Positions 1 to 7,589 are shown, counted from the stretch's first letter. The stretch: 11,938 bases of DNA from Gammaproteobacteria bacterium (GCA_020027415.1 JAHRAW010000001.1:1-11938); one strand, 5' to 3'. The notes: a model not told the origin generated them from the letters alone. Numbers and translations are program-made.

Positions 1-59
1 GCGGATAACCGGCCAACCAGTTCGTTTATCGTTAAAACCACCCGCCCGCCATGTTGCAT
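1..59 (-). CDS. possible start of an unidentified gene running off the left edge
   Basis: An ATG at 59-57 opens a minus-strand frame that stays open to the window edge (19 full codons, beginning MQHGGRVVLTINELVGRLS). The same frame is open back to another ATG at 125-123, but that codon lies inside the promoter-like sequence at 116-144 and so would not be in its transcript. There is no clear Shine-Dalgarno sequence before the ATG at 59. I do not recognise the protein, and it does not resemble an encapsulin N-terminus, which would be the expected neighbour of the ferritin-like gene at 253-555. The only support is the open frame and the promoter placed just upstream, so this may be chance. Confidence 0.22.
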   Translation of the reverse strand, partial: MQHGGRVVLTINELVGRLS

Positions 60-115
60 GCTGTGATGAAGCCCAAGTTTGGCGAAAACAGCGGGGATGG
101 CTAAACGACCCAAGC

Positions 116-144
116 ACGGTAGCATAACTCCGCGCCAATGTCAA
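116..144 (-). promoter_or_regulatory. sigma70-type promoter, reading left
   Basis: On the minus strand there is a perfect -35 box TTGACA (144-139), a 17-nt spacer and a -10 box TACCGT (121-116). The -10 is preceded by TG one base upstream, giving an extended -10 (TGC-TACCGT). Transcription would start near position 109 and leave the window. It lies about 110 nt downstream of the ferritin-like gene, so it probably begins a separate unit. Confidence 0.6.
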
Positions 145-252
145 CTAGCGCGCCCGGCGGCGCACAAATTAGCAGGCGCCATCGCGGTTGCAATGGCGTG
201 GCGAAGATTGATCGGGGATTTGTCGGCAGCAACCAGGCTCGTCAGGCAACGG

Positions 253-555
253 CTATTCGGCGTGCGCGTGCCCGATTTCGCCGTCGGTGAATAAGGTTTC
301 TTTGAGTTCGCGGTCCAGCACGCGGTCGCGACGGCGAATCCATTCCAGCACCATCGCCGCGTGTTCCTTTTCTTCGTCGCGGTTGTGCGCCAAAATGCGT
401 TTGAGTTGCGGGTCTTTGCAGGCGTCCACCCGCTGGTTATACCAATCCACCGCCTCCAGTTCTTCCATCAGCGACACAATCGCGCGATGCATATCGCAGG
501 TTTCATCGGAGAGTTCGGTCAGCGGTTCGTGATAGCCTTCGTTTGCCATGGGCAT
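253..555 (-). CDS. encapsulated-ferritin-like protein (EncFtn), ferroxidase, no visible targeting tail
   Basis: A 100-residue protein of the encapsulated ferritin family. These are small helical proteins that form a ferroxidase site between two subunits and oxidise Fe(II), normally inside an encapsulin shell. The signature is complete: MEELEAVDWY around residues 30-39 and DEEKEHA around 60-66. With the ATG at 555 as start, the metal ligands known from Rhodospirillum rubrum EncFtn fall at the same numbers (E31, E32, E34, W38, Y39, E62, H65), which is why I chose this start over a TTG at 567 or an ATG at 549. The Shine-Dalgarno sequence is weak. It follows clpA by 27 nt and is probably cotranscribed with it. 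The protein ends soon after the helical domain (GEIGHAHAE) and lacks the C-terminal LGIGSL-type peptide that loads EncFtn into shells. No encapsulin start is seen in the 252 bases downstream. Family assignment is firm; the shell partner is unknown. Confidence 0.87.
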   Translation of the reverse strand: MPMANEGYHEPLTELSDETCDMHRAIVSLMEELEAVDWYNQRVDACKDPQLKRILAHNRDEEKEHAAMVLEWIRRRDRVLDRELKETLFTDGEIGHAHAE

Positions 556-582
556 ATACTCGGTCAAAAATGAGGGTGTATA

Positions 583-2832
583 TTAGCTCTTTTTCAGTTG
601 GAAAGCCAGCGCCTCGTTGGCAAGCGAAATGTTCACTTTGCCGCCTTTCGCCAAGCCGCCAAACAGGAGTTGGTCCGCCAGCGGGCGTTTGATTTGCTGC
701 TGAATCACGCGCTGCATCGGTCTTGCCCCCATATTGCGGTCATAGCCCTTATCGGCGAGCCAGCGCACCGCTTGGTCGTCTATTTCCACCGTGACCTGCT
801 GCTCAGCCAGTTGCTGTTCCAGTTCATAGATAAATTTTCGCACGACATGCAGGATGGTGGCCGGCTCCAGCCCGTTGAAGCGGATGATGTCGTCCAGCCG
901 ATTTCTGAATTCCGGGGCGAAGGCTTTTTTGACCGCCTCGGTATCATCGCTACTGTGGTCCTGCGTAACAAACCCCATACTTTCGCGCGCCGCTTGTTCG
1001 GCACCGGCGTTGGTGGTCATCACTAAAATCACATTGCGGAAATCCGATTTGCGTCCGTTGTTGTCGGTCAAACTGCCGTAGTCCATCACTTGCAACAGGA
1101 TATTGAACACATCGGGGTGCGCTTTTTCAATTTCATCCAACAGCAACACCGCGTGCGGCTGCTGGTGGATGGCGTCGGTCAACAGTCCGCCTTGCTCAAA
1201 TCCGACATAACCCGGCGGCGCGCCGAGCAAGCGCGACACGGTGTGCCGTTCCATATATTCCGACATATCAAAGCGGATGAACTCAATGCCCAAGGTATGG
1301 GCGAGTTGCTTGGTAACTTCGGTTTTGCCGACTCCGGTGGGGCCGGAAAACAACAGCGAGGCGATGGGCTTGTCGGCATTGCCTAACCCGCAGCGCGCCA
1401 TTTTGATTGCCGATGCCAACGCCGAGATGGCGGCATCTTGCCCGAACACGACCATCTTCAAATCGCGCTCCAAATTTTTCAGCGCGCGCGTATCGGAGGC
1501 CGAAACATGCTTGGGCGGAACGCGCGCCATATCCGCAACCATGCTTTCAATCTCCCGCACGCCGACGGTCTTTTTGCGCGATTGCGCCGCCGCCAAGCGC
1601 GTTTTCGCGCCGGCTTCATCAATGACATCAATGGCGGTGTCCGGCAGTTGGCGTTCCGCCAGATAGCGCGCCGACAACTCCACCGCAGTGCGCAACGCCG
1701 GCAAGGTGTATTTGACTTCGTGATGCGCCTCAAAAGCGGGTTTAAGCCCGCGTAGAATTTCAACCGCTTCGTCGTGACTCGGCGCCTTAATGTCAATCTT
1801 CTGAAAACGGCGCGACAACGCGCGGTCTTTCTCAAAGATGCCGCGGTATTCGCGGTAGGTGGTGGAGCCAATGCATTTGATGCCGCCGCCGGACAGCATC
1901 GGCTTGAGCAGGTTGGAGGCGTCTAAGGTGCCGCCGGAAACCGCGCCGGCGCCGATGATGGTGTGAATCTCGTCAATAAACAGGATGGCGCCGGGCTGTT
2001 CGTGCAATTCCTTCAACACCGCTTTCAAGCGTTGCTCAAAATCGCCGCGATATTTTGCGCCGGCTAACAGCGCGCCCATATCCAACGCATAAATGGTGCA
2101 GTCGGCGAGCACCGCCGGCACTTCCCGATGCACGATATTGCGCGCCAGCCCTTCGGCTAACGCGGTTTTGCCGACCCCCGCCTCGCCGACAAACAGCGGG
2201 TTGTTTTTCCGCCGCCGACACAAAATTTGCGCGCTGCGTTGCAGTTCGGCGGCGCGCCCGATGAGCGGGTCAATCTTGCCTTGGCGGGCAAGTTGGTTGA
2301 GGTTGGTGGTGTAGTGTTGCAGCGGTCCGCCGCCGCTTTCGGCTTCGCTTTGCGCGCCCGCCTCCAACTCATCGTTCGGCGCCGACAAGCGCCCGCCGTG
2401 CGGCACTTTGGCGATGCCATGCGCAATATAATTGACCACATCAAAGCGGCTGATTTCCTGTTGGTCCAAGAAATACACCGCGTGCGATTCCTGTTCGCTG
2501 AACACCGCCACCAACACCGCGGCGCTCTTCACCTCTTTTTTGCCGGCGCCTTGCGCATGGATAATCGCGCGTTGCAACACCAGTTGAAAACCGACCCCCG
2601 GCTGCGGTGGCTTGCGCTCTTCATCCAGCGGCGCCATTTCATTTTGCAAATAATCCGCCAACGATTTTTTCAGCGCCTCAATGTCGCCGCCGCAACAGGT
2701 GAGAACGCGGCGGGTTTCTTGGTCGTTCAGCAGCGCAAACAGCAAATGCTCAACGGTAATGAACTCGTGGTGCGCTTTGCGCGCCACCGCCACCGCATTG
2801 CCTAATACCGTTTCTAATTCTTCGGACAGCAT
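583..2832 (-). CDS. clpA: ATP-dependent Clp protease ATP-binding subunit ClpA
   Basis: A 749-residue AAA+ unfoldase, close in length to E. coli ClpA (758). It binds ClpP, unfolds substrates including those brought by ClpS, and threads them into the protease chamber in the cytosol. Visible parts in order: Clp N-domain (about 1-145), acidic linker (about 153-168), first ATPase domain with Walker A GEAGVGKT (216-223) and Walker B ILFIDE (283-288), second ATPase domain with GPTGVGKT (497-504), VLLLDE (562-567) and pore loop GYVG (541-544), then the C-terminal small domain. The ClpP-docking tripeptide is MGF (619-621), where E. coli ClpA has IGL. The frame stays open upstream into clpS, but the ATG at 2832 gives the family N-terminus (MLSEELE), is preceded by AGGA, and shares one base with the clpS stop (TAATG), which suggests translational coupling. 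Confidence 0.97.
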   Translation of the reverse strand: MLSEELETVLGNAVAVARKAHHEFITVEHLLFALLNDQETRRVLTCCGGDIEALKKSLADYLQNEMAPLDEERKPPQPGVGFQLVLQRAIIHAQGAGKKEVKSAAVLVAVFSEQESHAVYFLDQQEISRFDVVNYIAHGIAKVPHGGRLSAPNDELEAGAQSEAESGGGPLQHYTTNLNQLARQGKIDPLIGRAAELQRSAQILCRRRKNNPLFVGEAGVGKTALAEGLARNIVHREVPAVLADCTIYALDMGALLAGAKYRGDFEQRLKAVLKELHEQPGAILFIDEIHTIIGAGAVSGGTLDASNLLKPMLSGGGIKCIGSTTYREYRGIFEKDRALSRRFQKIDIKAPSHDEAVEILRGLKPAFEAHHEVKYTLPALRTAVELSARYLAERQLPDTAIDVIDEAGAKTRLAAAQSRKKTVGVREIESMVADMARVPPKHVSASDTRALKNLERDLKMVVFGQDAAISALASAIKMARCGLGNADKPIASLLFSGPTGVGKTEVTKQLAHTLGIEFIRFDMSEYMERHTVSRLLGAPPGYVGFEQGGLLTDAIHQQPHAVLLLDEIEKAHPDVFNILLQVMDYGSLTDNNGRKSDFRNVILVMTTNAGAEQAARESMGFVTQDHSSDDTEAVKKAFAPEFRNRLDDIIRFNGLEPATILHVVRKFIYELEQQLAEQQVTVEIDDQAVRWLADKGYDRNMGARPMQRVIQQQIKRPLADQLLFGGLAKGGKVNISLANEALAFQLKKS

Positions 2833-3164
2833 TATTCCTGTTCCATAGTGCACTGCAACGGGTGCTGGTGTTGGCGGGCGCATTGCATGGTCTGCCGCAC
2901 TTTGGTTTCGGCGATTTCGCGGGAGAACACTCCGCACACCCCCAGCCCGCGCGTATGGATATGCAGCATGATTTGCTCGGCTTGCTGCTGCGACATTTTG
3001 AACACGCGGATTAGTAAAAATACCACAAACTCCATCGGCGTATAGTCGTCATTCAGCAACAGCACTTTATACAATGGCGGCTTCTTCAGTTTCGGCTTGG
3101 CGCGCGCAACAACTACGCCGGACTCGGCGCCGTACAGAGTGGGTTTGTGGGGTGATTCGGTCAT
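2832..3164 (-). CDS. clpS: ClpS, N-degron adaptor for ClpAP
   Basis: A 110-residue adaptor that recognises proteins with bulky hydrophobic N-terminal residues and hands them to the ClpA N-domain. A flexible N-terminal arm (about 1-30) precedes the core. Binding-pocket residues are present: N38, D39 and D40 in [11 protein letters not shown], the gatekeeper-position M44, and H70 in HIHTRGLG. These correspond to N34, D35, D36, M40 and H66 of E. coli ClpS. The C-terminus ([10 protein letters not shown]) closely follows the E. coli end. It overlaps clpA by one base and is the first gene of a likely clpS-clpA-EncFtn unit. No clear Shine-Dalgarno sequence precedes the ATG, where the upstream bases are C-rich. 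A TATAGT -10-like hexamer lies at 3200-3195 but has no convincing -35. Confidence 0.97.
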   Translation of the reverse strand: MTESPHKPTLYGAESGVVVARAKPKLKKPPLYKVLLLNDDYTPMEFVVFLLIRVFKMSQQQAEQIMLHIHTRGLGVCGVFSREIAETKVRQTMQCARQHQHPLQCTMEQE

Positions 3165-3248
3165 CGGGGGAAATGCGCCGGCGGTTGCCGTATCACTATA
3201 TTGTTATGTCGCGGTGTTGCTCTGTGGCGGTAGGCATCGGGGTTATGC

Positions 3249-3314
3249 GCGGACTGCGAAAACCAGCCTGAGGCGTCGGCAAACTGGCGCGCTGGTTTGC
3301 GTTGCGCAATCCGC
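3249..3314. repeat. imperfect inverted repeat in the erpA-clpS spacer
   Basis: AAACCAGC at 3260-3267 pairs with GCTGGTTT at 3291-3298 (8 bp, 23-nt loop). Further out, GCGGA (3249-3253) pairs with TCCGC (3310-3314) across bulges. It lies in the 167-nt gap after the iron-sulfur carrier gene. A hairpin here could end or slow transcription before clpS, but no T-run follows on the minus strand, so a classical intrinsic terminator is not supported. Confidence 0.4.
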
Positions 3315-3331
3315 CTACCTCAAGTCGGCGC

Positions 3332-3703
3332 CTAAACCGCACCACCGCCACAGCCGCCGCAGGCGCCGCTACCGCCGACCGCTTGAAACACATTATTGAA
3401 AACAAACGAGGCATTGACGCCATCATCCACATAATCAATCTCGGCGCCTTTGAGAAAACTGAACGCCACTGGATCCACCACCAGTTGGAAACCGCCGGCA
3501 TCGCCCATAACGCTATCCGTGCCTGCGGTTTGTTCGGCAAAGGTCATGCCGTAGTTCATGCCGCTGCAGCCGCCGCCGGACACATAAATCCGCACTGCGC
3601 AGGCTTCGCCGCCGGTGTCTTGCACCAAGCCGGCGATTTTTTGTCGCGCCTGCTCGGTGACCGCTAAATCTGCATCGGTTAAGTTCTGGTTGTATGCTTG
3701 CAT
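3332..3703 (-). CDS. erpA: A-type iron-sulfur cluster carrier (ErpA/IscA/SufA family)
   Basis: A 123-residue HesB/IscA-fold protein that takes Fe-S clusters from a scaffold and inserts them into target enzymes in the cytosol. The family motif GGGCSGMNYGMTF places the first ligand cysteine at C46, and LVVDPVAFSFLKG and DYVDD follow as in ErpA. The C-terminal ligand pair is C115-G-G-C118 in a glycine-rich end, whereas E. coli ErpA, IscA and SufA have C-G-C, so the spacing is one residue longer. Start: the ATG at 3703 is preceded by GAGG at good distance. There is no isc or suf operon in the window; the gene stands alone between tatD and clpS, which is more like erpA than iscA. The exact paralogue (ErpA versus another A-type carrier) is less certain than the family. 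Confidence 0.85.
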   Translation of the reverse strand: MQAYNQNLTDADLAVTEQARQKIAGLVQDTGGEACAVRIYVSGGGCSGMNYGMTFAEQTAGTDSVMGDAGGFQLVVDPVAFSFLKGAEIDYVDDGVNASFVFNNVFQAVGGSGACGGCGGGAV

Positions 3704-3740
3704 GGTCTTGCCTCGTATTTAGTGGTTACGCCAACTCGTT

Positions 3741-3772
3741 GTCGGCGAATCGCTTAGTCGGTTAATCGGTTA
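3741..3772. repeat. four degenerate tandem octamers upstream of the iron-sulfur carrier gene
   Basis: Plus-strand units GTCGGCGA, ATCGCTTA, GTCGGTTA and ATCGGTTA lie end to end. On the minus strand the last three each contain TAA, spaced 8 nt apart, so all three frames are stopped. The block is about 40-70 nt before the carrier gene's ATG and would be in its leader or promoter region. It could be an operator or a slippage product. Confidence 0.5.
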
Positions 3773-3838
3773 GCCTAAATTTTTCTGTACGCTGAATTGC
3801 CGCGCGCAGTTTTCATGCAATTCGGTTGCGGCAACTGC

Positions 3839-3885
3839 GGCAAAGTTGGCGGACGACCGCCCGACTCATCATCACAAACTTTGCC
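3839..3885 (-). other. nested inverted repeat downstream of tatD
   Basis: An outer stem GGCAAAGTT (3839-3847) pairs with AACTTTGCC (3877-3885), a perfect 9 bp. Inside it a second perfect stem GGCGG (3848-3852) / CCGCC (3857-3861) closes a 4-nt loop, leaving a 15-nt single-stranded bulge on one side. It starts 38 nt after the tatD stop. No T-run follows, so it may be a 3'-end protecting structure or a factor-dependent end rather than an intrinsic terminator. Nothing else in the 220-nt spacer looks coding. Confidence 0.45.
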
Positions 3886-3923
3886 CGATTGACGGCACGA
3901 TTGCAAGCAAATCAGGCATCTCC

Positions 3924-4733
3924 TCAGTGCTTCTCGGCGCCGTCTTGGTGGCGGCGAGCGGCCGCAAACAGGCGGAAAAAATTGTCGGTGGTGGCGGCGG
4001 CGAGATGCGCAAGGGAGTCGCCTCTGAGTTCGGCGAGGCACTCGGCGGTGTGCCGCACCAAGCTCGGTTCGTTGACTTTGCCGCGATACGGAACCGGGGC
4101 TAAATACGGCGCATCGGTTTCCACCAGCATACGCTCCAGCGGCACTTTTTTTGCCACTTGTTTAATTGGGTCGGCGTTTTTGAAGGTCACGATTCCGGAA
4201 AACGAAATATAAAAACCAATGGCAAGCGCGCGCTTGGCGGTCTCCCAGTCTTCGCCAAAACAATGCATCACGCCGCCGACTTGCGCCGCGCCTAACTCTT
4301 CCAGCATGCGCATAGTATCGTCGGCGGCGGCGCGGGTGTGGATAATCAGCGGCTTGTTGGCTATTTTGGCGGCTTCAATATGATTTTTGAAACGTTGTTG
4401 CTGCGCGCGCCGCAACTCCCCGGCTGGCGCTTGCTCGCGAAAATAATCCAGCCCGGTTTCGCCGATGGCGACCACTCGCGGATGCTGCGCCAGTTGCGCC
4501 AGTTCGCGGCTGCTCGGCTCGCGACCTTCGCCGTGGTTTGGATGCACCCCCACCGAAGCGAAGATGTGCGAATGCGTAGTCGCCAGTTGCGCGATGCGCG
4601 GATAATCTTCCAAATTAACCGCCACGCACAGCATGTAAGCCACCTGATTGTCGGCCGCGCGCGCCAAGATCTGCGGCAAGTCATCCGCCAACGATGGAAA
4701 ATCAAGGTGACAATGGGAATCGACGAGTTGCAT
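3924..4733 (-). CDS. TatD-family metal-dependent hydrolase (YcfH-like)
   Basis: A 269-residue TIM-barrel hydrolase of the TatD DNase family. Members cleave DNA, with 3'-5' exonuclease activity shown for E. coli TatD; the physiological substrate of the YcfH branch is unsettled. Metal ligands are all present: H7 and H9 (SHCHLD), E92 (GETGLDYF), H132 (IIHTRA), H157 (MHCF) and D207 (ETDAPYLAP). The position directly after holB is the ycfH place in gammaproteobacteria, which favours this branch over TatD itself. Length matches the family. The start ATG at 4733 gives the standard N-terminus but has only a weak Shine-Dalgarno sequence. A repeat-filled 49-nt spacer separates it from holB. Confidence 0.93.
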   Translation of the reverse strand: MQLVDSHCHLDFPSLADDLPQILARAADNQVAYMLCVAVNLEDYPRIAQLATTHSHIFASVGVHPNHGEGREPSSRELAQLAQHPRVVAIGETGLDYFREQAPAGELRRAQQQRFKNHIEAAKIANKPLIIHTRAAADDTMRMLEELGAAQVGGVMHCFGEDWETAKRALAIGFYISFSGIVTFKNADPIKQVAKKVPLERMLVETDAPYLAPVPYRGKVNEPSLVRHTAECLAELRGDSLAHLAAATTDNFFRLFAAARRHQDGAEKH

Positions 4734-4746
4734 AGGTTTCAGTTTC

Positions 4747-4792
4747 GCGCTTAGTTTGGCGCTTAGTTGCGCTTAGTCGCACTTAGTTTCGC
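4747..4792. repeat. CTTAG-bearing short tandem repeats between holB and tatD
   Basis: Four copies of a degenerate 10-12 nt unit with core GCRCTTAGT (plus strand) occur with CTTAG at 4750, 4762, 4772 and 4782. On the minus strand each gives CTAAG. The first TAA (4785-4783) is the holB stop, and the next at 4775 and 4765 are shifted by 10 nt each, so stops occur in all three frames within 23 nt. Confidence 0.75.
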
Positions 4793-5826
4793 ACCGCACG
4801 CTGCAAAGCGAACATCAGTTCTTCCATCGCGAGTTGCTCGTTGAGTGGCTCCTGCGCGATTTTTCGGTAATAGCCGATTTGATCATACAGCGCAAACATT
4901 TTTTCACGCGACAGGCGCGCATGCTCTAAATCCAAGCGAACTTGCGCATGCCAGCGCGGAACGCCGCCGCCGCACGCCCACTTACTCAGTTCGCAACTGA
5001 AGCGGTGCAGCCAATCCAGCCATTGCAAAAAGTCATGCGGCTTGAAACGCGCCGCCAACGCCACCGCGCCGATTTTTCCAGCGATCAATTCCGCCAAACC
5101 TTGCAGAAATTCGGTTTGCAACGGCAGCAATCCCTTGGCAAAGAGTTCGCCGGCTTCCACTGGTCCACCGTTTGTCAGGGCAAGCGCTTGCGTCGCTTCG
5201 GCAGCCGACATGTGCTGACGCAACCAAGCGGCGGCGACTTCGTCGGTCGGCAACGGCAGCCCAATTTGCACGCAACGGCTGCGGATGGTCGCCGGCAAGT
5301 TGCCGGGCAGCGCGCTCACTAAAATGAAAATTGAGTTGGTGGGCGGTTCTTCCAATAATTTGAGCAGCGCGTTGGCGGCGTTTATATTCATGCGTTCGGC
5401 CGGCACAATCAGCGCAACCTTGCGCGCCGAGATATGCGCGTGCGTATAAAAACGTTCAATCAACAACCTGATGTAGTCCACCGCAATCACCCGACTCGGC
5501 GCGGCGCGTTTTTCTCTGGCGGCAATATCTTGATAGCGATTGCAGTATGCGGACACCAGTTTCATGCGCCCATCGCGCCATTCCAGTTCGGTCGTTAACG
5601 CATGAAAATCCGGATGCGTGCCCGCCATAAACAAGACGCAATTCTGGCAACCGCCGCACGGCTGCGCCGCGTTCGGCTCACCGCACAGCAATAACTGACT
5701 CAACGCCATGGCGAATTCGCGCTTGGCGGTGCCGGGCGCGCCGGTGAGCAGCAAGCCATGATGCAAGGCGTTCAGGTCGCCGACCGTGCGCTCCCAGGTC
5801 GGTTGCGCCCATAGCCAGTTGCGCAT
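4783..5826 (-). CDS. holB: DNA polymerase III delta-prime subunit (HolB)
   Basis: A 347-residue clamp-loader subunit, the non-catalytic AAA+ partner that helps load the beta clamp on DNA. The N-terminus MRNWLW aligns with E. coli MRWYPW, so I start at the ATG at 5826, one base after the tmk stop; an ATG at 5838 would overlap tmk by 11 nt. Visible features: a degenerate P-loop GAPGTAKR (29-36) with Arg where ATPases have Ser/Thr, a zinc module with C48, C57, C60 and C63, AGTHPD (68-73), LLKLLEEPP (154-162) and the arginine-finger SRC motif (183-185). Residues about 82-112 form an extra stretch absent from E. coli HolB (334 aa). The stop lies in a CTTAG repeat block. Confidence 0.94.
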   Translation of the reverse strand: MRNWLWAQPTWERTVGDLNALHHGLLLTGAPGTAKREFAMALSQLLLCGEPNAAQPCGGCQNCVLFMAGTHPDFHALTTELEWRDGRMKLVSAYCNRYQDIAAREKRAAPSRVIAVDYIRLLIERFYTHAHISARKVALIVPAERMNINAANALLKLLEEPPTNSIFILVSALPGNLPATIRSRCVQIGLPLPTDEVAAAWLRQHMSAAEATQALALTNGGPVEAGELFAKGLLPLQTEFLQGLAELIAGKIGAVALAARFKPHDFLQWLDWLHRFSCELSKWACGGGVPRWHAQVRLDLEHARLSREKMFALYDQIGYYRKIAQEPLNEQLAMEELMFALQRAVRN

Positions 5827-5827
5827 G

Positions 5828-6475
5828 TCAGTGCTCATGCGCGCGTTGCCGTTGTTGCCAGAAGGTTGCCAGCACGGTGTTGAGTTCAGCGCGAACTTGC
5901 GCCATCGGCTGCTTGGCATCCAGCACGCGTATGCGTTGCGGGAAGCGCGCGGCGCGCGCTTGATACACCCGCCGCACCGCTTGCTTGAAGTCCGCTTGCT
6001 GCCCTTCAAAACGATCCGGCTTGCCGCCCCGCTGGCGCGTGCGTGCCGCCGCCACTTCCACCGGCGCGTCCAATAGCACGGTCAAATCCGGCTGCACCGC
6101 GCGGTGCGTCCATTGCTCCAATATCTCAATATCCTGCGCCGCGATGCCGCGACCGCCGCCTTGATAGGCGTAGGTGGCGTCAATGAAGCGGTCGCACAAC
6201 ACCCATTTGCCGGCTGCCAACGCCGGCACGATGACTTCGTCCAAGTGTTGCGCGCGCGCCGCGAACATCAACAGCAATTCGCAGCGGTCGGCAATCGGGG
6301 TGGCGGCGGCGTGCAATAAAATTTGGCGAAGCGATTCGCCCACTGCGGTGCCGCCGGGTTCGCGGGTGCATAACACCGCCGCGCCGCGTTTGCGCAACCA
6401 CTGCGCAATGAAGCCGATATGCGTGCTTTTACCGCAACCATCCGCGCCTTCCACGCTGAGCAACGCGCCGTTCAT
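5828..6475 (-). CDS. tmk: thymidylate kinase
   Basis: A 215-residue kinase that phosphorylates dTMP to dTDP for DNA synthesis. P-loop GADGCGKST (10-18), REPGG (38-42), the substrate-binding DRF (95-97) followed by AYQGGGRG, and a basic lid segment (RTRQRGGKPDR) are all present. Length is normal for the family (E. coli 213). I chose the ATG at 6475, which gives the compact N-terminus MNGALLSVEG; an in-frame GTG at 6499 would add eight residues and overlap mltG. The gene follows mltG by 13 nt and is followed by holB, the conserved gammaproteobacterial order. Confidence 0.96.
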   Translation of the reverse strand: MNGALLSVEGADGCGKSTHIGFIAQWLRKRGAAVLCTREPGGTAVGESLRQILLHAAATPIADRCELLLMFAARAQHLDEVIVPALAAGKWVLCDRFIDATYAYQGGGRGIAAQDIEILEQWTHRAVQPDLTVLLDAPVEVAAARTRQRGGKPDRFEGQQADFKQAVRRVYQARAARFPQRIRVLDAKQPMAQVRAELNTVLATFWQQRQRAHEH

Positions 6476-6488
6476 CGCACCGCGCCGC

Positions 6489-7589
6489 TCAGCCGCCACT
6501 TTTGCGCGCGCGGCGATATCGGCTCACCGCTTGGTTGTGCTGCTCTAAGGTGACCGAAAAATGATGCCAACCGCCGCTGCCGGCGGCGACAAAATAATAC
6601 TCCCCGGTTGAAGCCGGTCGCACCGCCGCGTTCAGCGCCTCGGCGCTGGGCAGGCTAATCGGAGTGGGCGTGAGACCATTGCGCGTGTAGGTGTTGTAGG
6701 TGGTATCCGTTTTCAAATGGGCGCGGCTGAGCCCGCCGCGATGGGTCGGTCCCAATCCATACAGCACCGTGGGGTCGGCTTGCAAGCGCATGCCTTTTTG
6801 CAGGCGATTGTGAAAAACCCCGGCGATGCGCGGCTGTTCGGCGCGCAACTGGGATTCCCTTTCAATGATGGAAGCCATAATCAACGCCTCATCCTGGCTT
6901 TTCAAAATTAAATTGTCGGCGCGGTTGCGCCACGCAAAATCCAGTTTGTCTTGCATCAATTCAAAGGCTTGACGATAAATGGCTAAATCCGTTTGCTGCG
7001 CGGTGTAGTGATAGGTATCCGGGAAAAATCGCCCTTCCGGGTGCAAGGTTGGATAGCCCAGTTTTGCCATCAGTTGTTGGTCGCTCAGCGTCGCGGTGGT
7101 CTGTTTGAGTTTCGGCGCCCGCCGCAAATGCGCGCGCATCTGGTGGAAAGTCCAGCCTTCCAGAATGGTCACCTTGATGCCGATTTGCCCGCTACCGTTA
7201 ATCAGGCGGCGCAACATCTCGCGTAACGAAGTCGCCGGCGGAAATTGATACTCGCCAGGGCGAATCTGCCGCCCGCCGCCACTGACCCGCGCCAACACCC
7301 GCAACGACATGTCTTCGGTGATGATATCGTGGTGTTTGAGTTGCGCCGCGATCTGCCGCAGGGCGTCGCCGCGTTGAATGACCCAAGTGCGCTCACCAAA
7401 ATCAAGCGGTCGGTGTATTGCCCAGTCGTAGTAACCAAACGGCGCGCCGAAGCCGAGCAAAACCAGTATAAGGATGATTTTCGCCGGGCGCGAGGCGAGT
7501 ACAGAATGGTAGCGACAATGGCGGCGGCGTTTGCCGGCGCCGTTTTGCTTCGCGCCGGCTTTGCCCGCCTGGTGAGCGTCCTCCGCCAT
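6489..7589 (-). CDS. mltG: endolytic murein transglycosylase MltG (YceG)
   Basis: A 366-residue inner-membrane enzyme that cleaves nascent glycan strands and is thought to set their length. A basic cytoplasmic N-terminus (about 1-36) leads into one membrane segment (about 38-53, IILILVLLGFGAPFGY). Next come a LysM-like part (WVIQRGDALRQIAAQL, about 69-84; PGEY at 111-114) and the catalytic YceG domain with the conserved IIERES (241-246, acidic E243/E245), FHNRL, MRLQADPTVLYGLG and TYNTYTRNGLTPTPI. The ATG at 7589 shares one base with the fabF stop (TGATG), so translation is probably coupled. In E. coli pabC sits between fabF and this gene; here it is absent. Confidence 0.96.
   Translation of the reverse strand: MAEDAHQAGKAGAKQNGAGKRRRHCRYHSVLASRPAKIILILVLLGFGAPFGYYDWAIHRPLDFGERTWVIQRGDALRQIAAQLKHHDIITEDMSLRVLARVSGGGRQIRPGEYQFPPATSLREMLRRLINGSGQIGIKVTILEGWTFHQMRAHLRRAPKLKQTTATLSDQQLMAKLGYPTLHPEGRFFPDTYHYTAQQTDLAIYRQAFELMQDKLDFAWRNRADNLILKSQDEALIMASIIERESQLRAEQPRIAGVFHNRLQKGMRLQADPTVLYGLGPTHRGGLSRAHLKTDTTYNTYTRNGLTPTPISLPSAEALNAAVRPASTGEYYFVAAGSGGWHHFSVTLEQHNQAVSRYRRARKSGG

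Noticed and set aside
79..294. Plus-strand ORF of 71 codons over the EncFtn gene end
   Set aside because: It overlaps the real gene on the other strand, has no family resemblance, and its sequence reflects GC-rich antisense frames.
2227..2805. Long plus-strand ORF (192 codons) inside clpA
   Set aside because: It lies wholly antisense to a clearly conserved gene; long antisense frames are expected in this GC-rich DNA.
3839..3885. Possible hammerhead ribozyme (minus strand reads GATGATGAG next to stems)
   Set aside because: The conserved GAAA strand and the cleavage-site arrangement of a hammerhead are missing.
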